From NCBI RefSeq assembly GCF_954871325.1, contig NC_088778.1, forward strand, positions 33,120,730 to 33,184,729: a DNA stretch of 64,000 nucleotides, in the 5' to 3' direction. Each line of letters starts with the position of its first letter. The first letter of the stretch is position 1. Under the pieces are notes generated by a model. The model searched no databases. It had not been told where the DNA came from and saw only the letters and a program-made list of their open reading frames with translations. Of the stretch, positions 21,836 to 33,841 are shown one piece after another. Both the position numbers and the translations under genes were made by a program. The stretch is from Gordionus sp. m RMFG-2023. Lineage: Eukaryota; Nematomorpha; Gordioida; Chordodea; Parachordodidae.

Positions 21836-22846
21836 CTACTATGCTTAATCCACGCACATATTTAGAGCTCTAATCTCTAGTGAGGATAGATTGAATAAAC
21901 TAATAGATGGTGTCCGAGAATATTTAAATCAATGGCCAATACTATATAAAATTTGTAAAAAATAAAAATGTAGTTAAAATATTTTCACCAAGAAAGTCAG
22001 AAAGATCTTTTAAAGATACTAATGTTAGACAAAAAAAATCCTTGAATATATTGCAAAAAAAATAAATAATCATACATATAAGATTGAGTGTAACAATGAA
22101 TGGTACACCTGGCATTAATAATTTAAATTTAAAAATAAAACAAAATAAGAAACGTTTGGATAATGTTTTTGCTTATCAAATAATCTTAAATCGTGGGTAA
22201 CGCAGATCCTAAAAAGAATGTTTTTTTGGTGATAATATAGAAATTATTATGATCTTCAATTTATTTGGTGGAGCAGCTTCTTCGGCTTAAGTAGTGGAAA
22301 AAAATATTTTCCTCTTTTGGCCTAGTCTAATCCAAATATAGAAACGAGCATAAAAGCTGGAAAATAATTTTTTGATTTTAAATATTTTATTGACAAAATC
22401 TTATAATTTAAGATTTGTTACGAAATTTAGGTTTTAAAAATAATAATAGTTATTTTGGAGTATAATATTGTTTGTTAAAGTTACAAATAAAAAATCAAAT
22501 AAATTGATGAAAAAAAAACCTAATATTAAAATAACTCTTTCTTAAGCATGGGAAAGACCACTAAAATGATGCACTTATTCAAACAGCTAAAATAAGTATA
22601 AATAATATTTAAAAAGTATTGTAGTAAAATATGTACCAATTTGTATTTAATTATTTTTGATAATTATTATATTTAGTTTATATAAAAAAAATTCATGATG
22701 GGATAGATTATAGAAACTCAGAGATAGTCATTAAATTTATAATACTTTTATATTTTGTTGTATTTTTTTATATTATATCATTTAATAAATGAGAGAGTTA
22801 AGTTAATAGAAATTTGATAAATGAATCTAAACTACACTCAACAAAA
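21836..22846. other. stretch without recognised gene
   Basis: A+T-rich; a few short scraps resemble hAT coding sequence but none is long enough to call. Confidence 0.35.
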
Positions 22847-23203
22847 AAAATTGGGATAGGTTCTATATCGCTAAAAATTGGAAACTTGGCTTATATCTTC
22901 TAGAAAATTTTTAAAGTAAATTAATATTAATAAATACTAGGGGATTAAATACTTGTATTTAAATTAGAAATTTTAAAAAAAATCGATAAAATGGAATAAA
23001 TATCATCCAAATTCCCAATTTGATTCCCCCAAAACTGGGATTTTGGATGATATTCTTCCATTTTAGCAATTTTTTTTTAAATTTCCAATTTAAATACAGG
23101 TGTTTAGTCCCCTAGTATCTATTAATATTAATTTCAAATTTACTTTAAAAATTTTCTAAGAGATATAGCCAGGTTCCCAATTTTTAGCGATTTTTGTTAG
23201 CAA
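22847..23203. mobile_element. palindromic fold-back MITE, about 357 bp
   Basis: The left arm (CAACAAAAAAAATTGGGATA, ATCGCTAAAAATTGG) is mirrored by the right arm (CCAATTTTTAGCGAT, TTTGTTAG). The arms pair over about 160 bases around a short centre near 23020-23040. Confidence 0.85.
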
Positions 23204-23554
23204 TTTAATACGTGAACCAAAAAATTAGTAAAAAAATGATATTTGGGGAAAGCTAATAGAATAAAATGTGGATCTAGTAATAAAAGATCAAGAACTATGT
23301 TACTAAAATATACTACTATAATTATTTTACAAAATTTATTAAATAAAATAAACATGAGCCTAAAGCATTTATGAGAATTTATTACATGAAAATATAGTCA
23401 GGAAGAATGCATGCACAATGCTGTAATAATATCTAAAATCGTTTTTTTACAAAAAATTGGTAAAAAATATTATCTAAAAATGACATTAAAAAATATTTGA
23501 CTATAAAAAAAATGCTAAATTACAAGTCATTTAAATATCATTCTCAGCATATCC
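23204..23554. other. downstream flank of LEPROT; no gene seen
   Basis: A+T-rich sequence including the presumed 3' untranslated region of the minus-strand LEPROT gene. No polyadenylation site is certain. Confidence 0.4.
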
Positions 23555-24229
23555 TCACCAAGCCAAATAATTGAAATCTTCATTGCCAAATACTTTAAAA
23601 TAGGCAAAAATTGTGAAAAATATAAGGATATTTCCAACAAGTGTAAGACCACAAGCGCCCCATTTTATCTTTTTAAAAAATCATAGAAACAAATAAGCAT
23701 TAAAATCATCTAGCAACATAATATTACAAAAAATTTTAAATTATATTTATAACAAATTATCAAACAAACACTTACCACAGGGTTAAGAATAGGGGATCCA
23801 GCTAACACAAGAGGTAATGCAAATGATGAAACAATAGAGCCTGCTAGCAAAAACCAGCAAACTTCATGGAATATATTTGATGTTCCAGATCCAGTAAATA
23901 AATCATCAGAATTGCGTTGTGTTAATATATATAACAAGAAAGTTAAGGTGTGAAATAATAAGACAAATAAAGGATACCAATTGCTATTTAAAAAAGGAAA
24001 TGATAATTCCTATAAATATTTATCACTTAAATTGCTGCAAAGCACAGGCAAGTATTATAAATGTCAAACCAATAGATCCAAAAAACGCCAAAAGTATTAA
24101 ACTATAATATAATAGTTATTTATTATTTAAAATATATAATTACACTATGGTTCCGATAGTAAATGTTAAAATCAGCGAATATTCTAATTAAATATATTAT
24201 AATCTTAATTTACCTTTAATACTAGCCAT
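23555..24229 (-). CDS. LEPROT/LEPROTL1 (Vps55) family membrane protein
   Basis: A small four-pass membrane protein; family members act in endosome-to-Golgi/vacuole trafficking and limit receptor surface levels. Minus-strand exons: 24229-24214 (MASIK), 24101-24027, 23983-23776, 23668-23555. Exon 2 gives FFGSIGLTFIILACAL, exon 3 NWYPLFVLLFH and then AGSIVSSFALPLVL, and exon 4 IKWGACGLTLVGN ending FNYLAW, matching human LEPROT in order, including the WGACxLxLxGN segment and the short tail ending in W. Introns are 112, 43 and 107 nt, all GT-AG. Exons 2-4 join in frame. Exon 1 to exon 2 is one base out of phase at the sites I can see, so exon 1 is tentative. The total length (about 137 residues) is close to the usual 131. 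Confidence 0.88.
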
Positions 24230-24751
24230 AAATTCTCATAATAATTATCGCAATCATAAGGCGTTAATGCTCATTTTGTCACATATAAAAAATAAAAAAA
24301 AGTGTAGTTATTTGGGTAAAATAATTTACAATTGTGGTCTACAGAATTTATTAATAAATTGCAAATATAAATTAATAAGCCCTTTTATTAGAATTTTATT
24401 ATTTTTATTGTAAAGTAATATTTTAATAATATTATTTTAAAGAATTTTACAAAGCTAGGTTATATAAATATATAAATATTAAAGAATAATCTTATTTATT
24501 ATGAACAAATTTATATAGAAAGATATTTAACGTCATTATATATTTGAGATATTTTTTACTTATAAGATTATTTTCTTTTTGAATTCAAAAGATTTTCAAT
24601 AAGGTAGATCTTGATATTTAAAAATATATATTTTTAAAAAAATGTTTAAAGAGAAAACGTAAACAAAAAAAATTTGATAGGTAGGTATTTTTATCACGAA
24701 TTTATTAATATAGATTACACTCACACGGTCCATCTTAATAACCATTTCATT
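24230..24751. other. intergenic region between LEPROT and the gag fossil
   Basis: A+T-rich. Lies directly upstream of LEPROT and, with 25142-25467, forms the shared upstream region of LEPROT and SEC11. No motif called. Confidence 0.4.
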
Positions 24752-25141
24752 CTAAGCTCTTTCCGTTGCCGCGGACATATTTAGGACAAACTGAAACGTC
24801 AGGGGTTTTTTGTTCCTATCCAATGCTAACGGATATTTAGCCCCAAGTTCAATTTCGAAACCCAGCAGATCTATACACGCAACCAACTGAACTCTTAACC
24901 GGCCGCCAACTTTTGTCTGCGTAAAATAACATGCTTTTGTAGTTATTTTGATCTTATTGGCGAACTCTCCAATTGGTTCATTGTCATTCCAAATTAACCT
25001 TATAAAGTTTAATCGACTGTCAAAGATGGTTTTATTCTGCTCATAAATATGTAGTGAGACACTTCTTATCTTTGTTGGAATAGTTTCAGGAAATAAATAT
25101 TTTTCGATTATGTCAATGCCCACAAGGCCAAAATTTATCAT
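24752..25141 (-). mobile_element. Ty3/Gypsy-type gag fossil
   Basis: A 129-residue open stretch resembles the middle of a Ty3/Gypsy gag protein: a conserved NEPIGEFANKI region, then RVQLVACI, and a C-terminal helix ending in AATERA. No terminal repeats, protease or polymerase are seen nearby, so it is an isolated broken fossil between two divergent host genes. Confidence 0.6.
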
Positions 25142-25467
25142 GAACAGGTCCTTATTTTATTTCTCGGTCGGTGTTCAGTTTTTTAATTTCATTTTGCATC
25201 CCATAACTGAAATCAACGCTCGATGGACCTATTTACATTTTTCGATCTTATCTATATATATGTCAGTATTGGTTTTGGCTTGAGGCACTATTTTTAACAA
25301 TTGATAAACTATTTTATTACTTGTTTTAATTGGAATTCCTGAATTCTTTAAGGGTTTAATCAATGGTTAAGAATCTTTATTTATATTTAAAATTTAATTA
25401 ATAAGTTTGTTATGTTTTTTATAGAGGAGCTTTAACCATCCTAACGTGTTTCAAAAAAAAATACACG
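25142..25467. promoter_or_regulatory. upstream region of SEC11
   Basis: About 330 bases between the gag fossil and the SEC11 start codon. It should hold the SEC11 promoter by position only; no motif is distinctive. Confidence 0.3.
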
Positions 25468-28400
25468 ATGCTTTCATCAATGAGTTGTTTTGATGAGGTT
25501 AGACGAATGAACATAAGACAAGTAAAATTAGCTTTAATTTGACTATGATTATTCCTAAATAGATTATTTATCAAATACTAAATTTTGGGACAATTGTATC
25601 TTCAGCGTTGATGATATGGAAAGGCCTAATGGTTTTAACTGGAAGTGAAAGCCCTATAGTTGTTGTTTTAAGGTTTGATTTAAGTTTTTAGTTAGTGTTT
25701 CATTACATTTTATTAGTGGGTCTATGGAGCCAGCATTTCATCGAGGTGATCTACTCTTTTTAACTCACGACAAAGATAAACCAATAAGAGTTGGTGACAT
25801 AACAGTATTTAGGATTGAAGGTAGAGAGATACCAATTGTTCATAGATGCATTAAAGTCCATGAAAAGTATTTTTATAAATAAGAATAATTGTTTATATTA
25901 TCAGTTAATGATTTGCTTCAAAAAAACATGTAAGGATTTAAAACTTATCAAATCTTAATCAGAAATAGATTTATGTTTTAGACAGAAATAAATAGCCATT
26001 GAGGAGATATATAAGGGCTTTTATTGAGATTAGGAAATAATTAAATATAGATATTAAAAATCTGGTGGCCAGAAAATTTTTATAAAAATAATATAGCAGG
26101 CCAGGGTAGATGTTTTGCAAATTTTATAGGCAAGGCCTGGTAAATTTAAAAAAATATATATAACTGATTGGGCATAGCAACTTATGTAAAAATTATTAAT
26201 TAGTCTAAGCAGGCCAGGATTTGTAGATCTCTAATTAATACGCAACTTGTGTAAAAATTCTTAATTGGTCAAAGCAGGCCAGGATTTGCACATCTCTAAT
26301 TAATACACATTTTAAATAAATTTTCAATTAATATATTAATTTTTTTAGATAAATCACAATAAATAGTTAACATTTTTTTATTAATCTAAGTTTAAAAGAT
26401 CCTATAATAATAATTTAAATTGTCTATAAGATTTTGATTCAATAAAAATATAGGACATATTTTAACATTTTTTAGTCTCATAATTATTTCTGCCTTACCT
26501 GGCCTATAAAATAATTTTGGCACAAATCATCTATTCCAGAAAAATGCTATGAAGGAATCGGACATAGAATAATTAATTGTGAAATGATAGCCTGGCCTAG
26601 AAAATATTTATCACCCTACTTCTTTACCTGGCCTAAAAATAATTTTTCATGGCCTACATGTTAGGCTGGCCTCAACTGTAAGATATATACAATTGATAAT
26701 ATCTTTTCACTTTTAATCATGATTTTATGAAACTACATAGAGCAAATGGAACTTTGAAATTTTTGACTAAAGGTGATAACAATCAGGTAGATGATAGGGG
26801 GTTATATGCACCTGGTCAACTTTGGTTAATGCAGAAAGATGTTATTGGCCGAGCCAAAGGGTATGTTTATATTAACAAATTAAAATATGTTGATTACTTT
26901 ATCCATTTTTTTAAATATTAAATCTTATTTCGCATTACTTTAAATATTCTTGATAAAAAATTATTTATAGAGAAATATTACATCCCTTAAAATAGAAAAT
27001 AACAATTTAAACAACCTCACTTTCATTCCCATAATGATACTTGAGTTAATAGTTATTTTTGAAATTTCAAATTAAATATATATATATATATTTTATTTTT
27101 TTAACAATTAAAAACTACTAGATTTGCACCTTATATTGGCATGGTTACAATATGGATGAATGATTACCCACAGCTTAAGGTAAGAATGAGATTGATAACA
27201 TGATAATCTTTTTTATTTATATAAATAAGATTTATATATACCAGAGACCTGGATCTCCTGTTACACCCGTGCTGGGCCTGAATTTTTTTTAAAAGAAAAT
27301 ACCCAGGCTGGGGTCTTATATGTCAAAACCTAATATTTTATATTGCCATTATAGCTATAAAAATATTTTTAAAAATATCCATGCGTGGCCTAAAAATATA
27401 AAACGGTCTGTGGCCAAAAAAAATCCGACTTGGGCTGACCCAAAGATATTTTTAACAAAAAGCCAGCCCGTGAAAATGGTTCCTCTACTGGTCTCTGATA
27501 TGTGCTTAGTAAATGATACAATTATTTTTTTTTAACCCTAATTTATATTCAAACATGATGATTACGGGAGCACAAATCCGATATTTATCCCAAATGGCCT
27601 TCATACCACCAACACATTCATTATTTTATATAATGTAAAAACCTATATAAAAATTTTTTTAAAAGCATTTTAGCCAGAACATTCACTAATCCCCCATTTT
27701 TAAGATCAAATAAAAAAGAGTTGAGCTTTTATTAAATTTTAAAAATATGTCTTACCTCCAAATTAACTTGTAGATAAAGGCTTGTATTTATAAAATTAGT
27801 ATAATTAATCGGCTCGTTTTGAGCCGATTTTTAAAAACGGCTAACTCAATATTACATCCAGAAAAATATTACGCAAGCCTGAAGATTTTGCTCGTAGAAG
27901 GAACAAAGGTCTAGACATATACTCTCGAAATCTCGAGGTTTAGGCAATCTTTTTCTGCCGAAAATATTGATTCTTTCGTTCTTCTCCTTCCTTCCTTCCT
28001 TCCTTCCTTCCTTCCTTCCTTCCTTCCTTCCTTCCTTCCTTCCTTCCTTCCTTACTTCCTTCCTTACCTTCCTTCCTACCTTCCATCCTTCCCTTCTCTA
28101 ACCGTTTTTAAAAATAGGCTCAAAACGAGCCGTTTAACATCACCGTTAAAATATCTTTTTTTATACGTTATAGAAAAACAATAATATTTCTCCAAAAGCT
28201 TAAATAAATTTTTTTTTGAATTAAATAGATTTTTTTTTCCATTAGGGCATTGCAAATAACACATTTGCGAAAGTATCTTTATCTGTTAAGAATAAATTGA
28301 AATTTTTCCATATTTCTGACTAGGGATGTACCGATATTTTTTATCGGATCGTATCGGGCCGATATTTCACCTATTATAAAATATCGGTTATCGGTCAATA

Positions 28401-30406
28401 TTATAAAATTTGCCGATCCGATCCTATTTGATATAAAATGGCGTTTATAACAAAAATAAAATGTTAAAATTTTTTTAATAATAATATTAATTAATAAACA
28501 TTCTGCCATATTGTTATTTTTTTGCGCATTCTGTTTATAAAAGTGTGCGAAATCTGTTTTTAGTGAAACTATTGACATTGACAGTTACCATCGCCGCATG
28601 CTGATTTCTGATAAATTGGAAATTTTGATATTTCTAAAAAGAAATCTTCTATATATTAATGTTAAATATTATTTTAAATATTTTTTAAATTTCATAATAT
28701 ATTTGTTTATTACTTGTTGTTACTTATTATATAAAAGTGATTTAACAATAAAAATATTTTATATACTTTTAAAATTGCAATAGAATTGAATATAAACTAT
28801 AACTGATCATTATAATATATTTAAATGACATAAGTTATGGTATAATTAAATTATAGATGTTATACTGATAAAAAGTATATTACAAAATTAAAACCATTAG
28901 TATCTTTACAAAATACAAAATTAGATATAATATCGGATCGGTTATCGGCCGATATCAATTTAAAGTCTGGAATATCGGATCGGATCGGCCTCCAAAAAGT
29001 GGTATCGGTACACCCCTATTTCTGACATAATAAAAAATAAAAATTTAAAGTTGTTTTTTGATAAGAATATTATTACAACATCCAAAGTTACATACCAAAG
29101 TTTTTAATATAAACTCCCATGATTTTTATAAATTTTTATATATAAATTCTTTCTTAATAAAAAAAAAACCCCCCAGAGACCTGCAGAGATACCATTTGTA
29201 CGGCCCAACCTGGCTCGGATTTTTTTCTCACGGCCCGGCTTGAGGTTTTTTCAGACCTGGCTTGGGGTTTTTTCAGGCCTGGCTCGGATTTTTTTAAAAA
29301 TATATTTTATTTATTTTTGATATTTACAGCTAATAATGGCGATTTCAAATATTTGGTTTTAAAATATATGGCCTGGCCCAGATATCTTTTTTAAAAAAAG
29401 TTTTAGGCTCGGCCAGGGTAAATTTAAAAAAATATTAAAATATGGCTCAGAAGTGGCGTCTTCTCGTGCTTGGGCTAATTTTCGAAAAAAAACTTCTAGA
29501 AAAAAAATAAATTTTTAAATATAAATATTAAAATTGCCTAGTAAAAAAAAAATTTATTTGATACGGCTTGAAATCATTAAAAATTATTTTTCGAAGATGT
29601 TTTTTGAACTGATACAAAAATAATATTTGTATTTAGTATTTTAAAATTACGAGTATTCACATTAGTGCCAAACCCTGTGCCTTCCATCGCACTTTCTTTA
29701 TGTCAAGTTATGAAGACTTATTATGTTAAAGGAAAAATTAGTTGCATAATAAAATAAAAAATATTTTACCTTTTATATTATTAAAATATATCAGCCAATT
29801 TGATTTTTTAAAAAAAAATTGTCTAACAGTGCGCATGCGTTGCAAGCGCAACTAATGCATTTCAAATTGCCTCGTGAAAATTGGTAAAATTACCGTTTGG
29901 CGTTAGAAATCATTTAAAAAACGTAAATAGGTTTGTTTTCACTACTTTTTTCTTTTGTAATATTATATAAAAATGTAATCTAAATAAACTTACTTATAAT
30001 CCTTAAAAAAGGAATATTTAGAAAATTAAAGAAATAAGAAGGCAGACGATAATATAATTTTCAAAGACAAATCCCTTTTATTTTTGTTTAGAACTTATTT
30101 AAAATTTTTAATCGACGGATATTAATTTAAAAAAACAACCTCCATTTAAACAAGGGACGCGTTACCTTTTTTTACTTATAAATTAGGGCAAAGCGTAAAC
30201 GCTCAATTTGTGTGCACTATAATGGACATGTTTTATATGGTGCAACCCTGAAAATATCAGTTTGAAATTCTCTAGAATCATCAAATATTTTTGATCTCCA
30301 AATATTTTTTTTGTTGAGAATTATTCAAACTCTGCAAAATATATTTTTATTTTAGTACGTTTTGCTAGGCACCTTAGGGCTTTTCGTTTTGATACACCGC
30401 GAATGA
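25468..30406 (+). CDS. SEC11: signal peptidase complex catalytic subunit SEC11
   Basis: The ER signal peptidase catalytic subunit, which cleaves signal peptides from secreted and membrane proteins. Six exons: 25468-25521, 25563-25672, 25717-25866, 26741-26860, 27122-27179, 30356-30406. All joins keep frame and give 180 residues (human SEC11A has 179). Residues 1-18 ([11 protein letters not shown]) precede one membrane segment ([20 protein letters not shown]). The catalytic box SGSMEP holds Ser57; IVHR gives His97; GDNN...DDRGLY gives Asp122/Asp123. The last exon, [16 protein letters not shown], matches the conserved C-terminus. Introns are 41, 44, 874, 261 and 3176 nt; the last holds four transposable elements. 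Divergent from LEPROT, start codons 1.24 kb apart. All catalytic residues are present, so it should be functional. Confidence 0.96.
26176..26310. repeat. 66-bp direct duplication in SEC11 intron 3
   Basis: Two adjacent copies of a unit containing AGCAGGCCAGGATTTG, ATCTCTAATTAATAC and CAACTT-TGTAAAAATT. The surrounding intron (26080-26680) is rich in GGCCTGG/CCAGGCC motifs, probably remains of the CAGAGACC element family. Confidence 0.75.
27242..27497. mobile_element. CAGAGACC-family MITE in SEC11 intron 5
   Basis: Ends CAGAGACC and GGTCTCTG are inverted, with C/G-rich subterminal motifs (CTGGGCCTGA, CCAGCCCG). Flanks are not a clear duplication. Related copies lie at 29174 and 37411. Confidence 0.7.
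27805..28144. mobile_element. family A MITE with internal CCTT expansion
   Basis: The left arm ATCGGCTCGTTTTGAGCCG and right arm CAAAACGAGCCGTTTAACA are inverted. Between them, 27985-28097 is a nearly pure CCTT tract that replaces much of the right arm. Located in SEC11 intron 5. Confidence 0.85.
27985..28097. repeat. CCTT tetranucleotide tract
   Basis: About 27 CCTT units with a few ACTT/ACCTT variants at the right edge, inside the family A element. Confidence 0.95.
28321..29018. mobile_element. 698-bp hAT-like element (TAGGGATGTACCGATA ends)
   Basis: The left end TAGGGATGTACCGATA and the right end, inverted, TAGGGGTGTACCGATA. The target duplication TTTCTGAC is exact on both sides (28313-28320, 29019-29026). 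TATCGG/CCGATA motifs crowd both ends. No transposase frame. The same family hosts the nested hAT at 60250-63057, with shared interior sequence (CATTCTGCCATATTGTTATT). Confidence 0.93.
29174..29475. mobile_element. CAGAGACC-family element, decayed right end
   Basis: Starts CAGAGACCTGCAGAG and shares the body of 37411-37685 (GATTTCAAATATTTGGTTTT, AAAATAT-GGC). The right end is diverged, so the limit is approximate. In SEC11 intron 5. Confidence 0.6.
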
Positions 30407-32473
30407 ATCAGATGTTAGATGACTGACGTGTTGCGTGATACGTAATCGATGTGTTATGATGTACTTAATTTGAAAAATTTTTATTCTTAATTTATTAAAG
30501 TTGTAATTTTATTTTTATACACAATAAATAATTTTGCGAACATGTTGGCTCCAGTAAATAATTTGAGTTACATTTTACAAACATTATATCATGATGTTTA
30601 TAACGTTACTTATTATAGTCATGTATATAATTTAATTTTACTATAAAATAAAAGTATTATATATATATATATAGTAGCACATGTCTGGTCTTATACAATT
30701 TTTTGGGTTCAGATTTGACTTGAATATTTTGTCTTGCCAATTTAATATAACTTGTTTCAAAGATTTTTTTGGTCCAATCCAAACTCATTTTAGAAATAGG
30801 TCTGAGTATAACCTGATCCAAAAAAAATGGCTTGGGTGCTTTTTTAGAATACCTTTAAATAACATGGGAATTAGAAATCAGTCTAATCTCGTCCTTGGAA
30901 TTTTTAAAATGTTTTTTTTTTGGTTCAGTTTGTGAATTATTTTTCCTGGCTTTTATGAAGGAAAAATACAACGTTTCTTATTTCTAAGCTAATTCAAAAG
31001 ATATAGGTTCAGTCAGCTCTTTTGTGCGAATTACCCAGGTTTGAAATTTTATTTTGCTCAGCCTGGATCCCGACCCTCTATCTATTAAGAAGACAAAATA
31101 ATATAAAATTTCGTATTCTTTTCTTATGTTACCAACATTTCTATGATTTTTACAAAAGCTACGATTTTTTTTTTAGAAAAATAAATATCATTTTTTTTTG
31201 CCAGCGTTGTGAACTCCCTCATTCTAAAAGGGTTCGTGAAATATCTTTTAACCGAGTTAGGGTTCATGTGGGCCCAGGGTTCGCAGTAAAATATCTAGGG
31301 TTAGGGTTCACAGCCAGGTTTTTTAATACAAATAATTCAATCATAAATGAAACTTTAAATATGGTTATTCAAGGCTTATCATTTAACAAAAAATTGTTCT
31401 TATAAAAATTGAATGAAATTTTATTCCCTAAAAATATTTAAATTTAAAAATCTTAGTGACCAGCGTCTACAGAACAGAAACTTTATTGGAGACAGGCCAC
31501 CCCACTCAAAAACCTCTACCTACCTCTATAAATATTCCGCCCCCTTCGGCCGCGATATTTCCACTTAGTAATTATCAATTTTATAATTGCAATTTCTCAA
31601 CGTCTTACATGAGCATAGTGGAATGTAGTGTCGATAAAAAGTTTGGTTTTGCCACTCTGAAATCGATTTCGAGTCGTAAAATTATGACTATATGAGCCGC
31701 TCAATGAATCGCATAAGCCGGTTTCAAAGTCGCCTCTATACACCATTTTCAAAATTCAGACAATCATTTAAGTTCACTATTTTTTGTTTTCCTTATTCAG
31801 ATCCCTTTTATTTTGTTTCTTTATTGGAATCAAATAAACCATTTGTCCAAATAATATTATTCATATAAATTCCGATAACAACATCATAATCAATAATATA
31901 AATCCATAACACCGGCCATCATTCTAGAACTTCATTCTATCTCCGAAAACCACGTAATCCGGATTGATGATTCTTAGGTATCCATCCCCGTATTCGGTAG
32001 CTAATCACTACAGAAGGAAAAAGGAAAATTTCTTTTAATCACTTTTGTAATTCTTTACTTGCAAAATTTTATTATATTCTGCAATCGCAAATATAAAATA
32101 ATATAATGTAGACAAATATTTTATATATAAAAAAAAATTATCTATTACTTACCAAATGTCTTTTATTGTTTTACTTAATATTTATATGCTAGTATTAGTG
32201 TAAATGCATAATAAATGATAATATAGGATATTTTGAATACTAATTCAGAGTTTGCAAATTTCAATATAAGCTCGGGAAAAATCGTGTCAAAGGCCAGTAT
32301 AAAATGGAGAATTGGGACATGTTATTATTAATAATATATTATTTAGCTATCAAATTTATACCTTTAACGTACACACATTGCGTTTATTAAAAAAAATTAA
32401 ATATGATTAAAAATATGTCTAATCTGGATATTTATATAATATTCGTAATTTAAATAAGCCAAACTTTATATTT
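30407..32473. other. stretch without recognised gene
   Basis: Downstream of SEC11. At 30680-31320 runs of TTCAGATTT, CAGCCTGG and GGGTTCG motifs look like decayed elements. At 31451-31620 there is a rearranged piece of the CAGCGTCTAC family. The open frames across 31022-31695 are chance frames in these remnants. Confidence 0.4.
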
Positions 32474-32719
32474 TTCATCTAAAAAGTAGCATTGGCTTTT
32501 GCTTTAGTGGCCACTGATCTACTCGACTTCTGCGCATGTTTATTCTCGTTTTTGTCATTAATTTTTTGATGTCTTTTATCGCTTGAGACCCAAGTTCCCT
32601 TTTTAACGCCAACGTTATGATTGGGAGAAAAATAGCCTAAGCACAGGATGTTCAATCAGATTTCGGGTCAAGAAGATCAATGGCCACCAAATTAAAGTTG
32701 ATGCTACTTTTTAGATGAA
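32474..32719. mobile_element. fold-back element with perfect 19-bp ends
   Basis: TTCATCTAAAAAGTAGCAT at 32474-32492 is matched exactly, inverted, at 32701-32719. Further inward, GGCCACTGATCT pairs with AGATCAATGGCC. The element is 246 bp and non-coding. No clear target duplication. Confidence 0.85.
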
Positions 32720-33008
32720 GAATTCACAAATTTTGGCATACTTAAATTATTATATATTATATACACTTCAATTAAATTAATATTATACTAATTTATCATT
32801 ATAATAATCTTTATTTTAATTATGATTTGCGTTGTTCCAGATATTATATATATAAATTTGATATGTTGTTTAAGACAATACATAAATCATATATTTAGAT
32901 CTCTTTACAAATTTTTAAACAACCAATAATTTTGGAGAAAACATTTAATAAATATATATGAAAGAAAGAAAAATATTGGTTGTGTTACCTCTTTACAACG
33001 TTTTGTAT

Positions 33009-33265
33009 TTGTGTTGTTAAACTGCTCGATTTAAGCTACTTTCTTTCTTTTCTTTCTTTCTTTCTTATTTTTAAAAATGGCTAACTCAATATTTTATCTG
33101 CAAAAGTATTAAGCAAGCCTGAAGATTTCGCTTATAGATGGTACAAAGGGTGACATCTATTAGCGAAATTTCAATGCTTAGGCAAGTGTTTTCTGGTTAA
33201 AATATTGATTTAGCCGTTTATAATGAATCTCAGGCTCTAGATTAGCCGTTTAGCAAAACACTATT
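33009..33265. mobile_element. family A fold-back MITE with exact target duplication
   Basis: The ends TTGTGTTGTTAAACTGC and ...TTTAGCAAAACACTAT are inverted in the family A pattern. TTTTGTAT flanks both sides exactly (33001-33008 and 33266-33273). A short TTCT run expands part of the left arm. Confidence 0.88.
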
Positions 33266-33841
33266 TTTGTATATTTAAATCTTTACAACTCCTCAAGATA
33301 ATCTTTTAATTTATGTAAGTGAAACCTGTTAAATAAATCAGAATCAATCACTCTATGAATAAATCGAATGAGTGAAATAATCCAATTTTACTCACTGAGA
33401 AATGTTTTTAATTTCTTACCTGAAAACTTTTTGATATTTAATTTATGAATTGCAAAATTAGAATTATGCACATGATATTTTATTTTTCTTTATTATTATT
33501 GAATATATAAACAACAGATATATATAATTTTTATAAAATAAATTAATTTTAAAAATGACTTTCTAGCCTTCTTAATGATTCTTGGACCTTCTAATAAGTT
33601 AGCATATGATGCATGCGTACTGGATAAAGATGGCATATTCATTCATAGTTTTTCTTTAGGTTAAATAATCAGGTTTGGGTTATAATATCATTCAATTAAT
33701 CACTTTCGGCACTATTATACCTTTTCAGAAAATTAAATAAATCTTATTATTTATAATAAAAAATAAATGAACTTTCCAAGATAGGTGTTCCCTCTTTCAT
33801 CGCAAATTGTGTGAAATTAAAATTTTGTCTTTTTCTAAATC

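Noticed and set aside
31022-31695. Two plus-strand frames of 127 and 79 codons
   Set aside because: Lie in decayed elements (GGGTTCG and CAGCGTCTAC types) with no domain or splice context.
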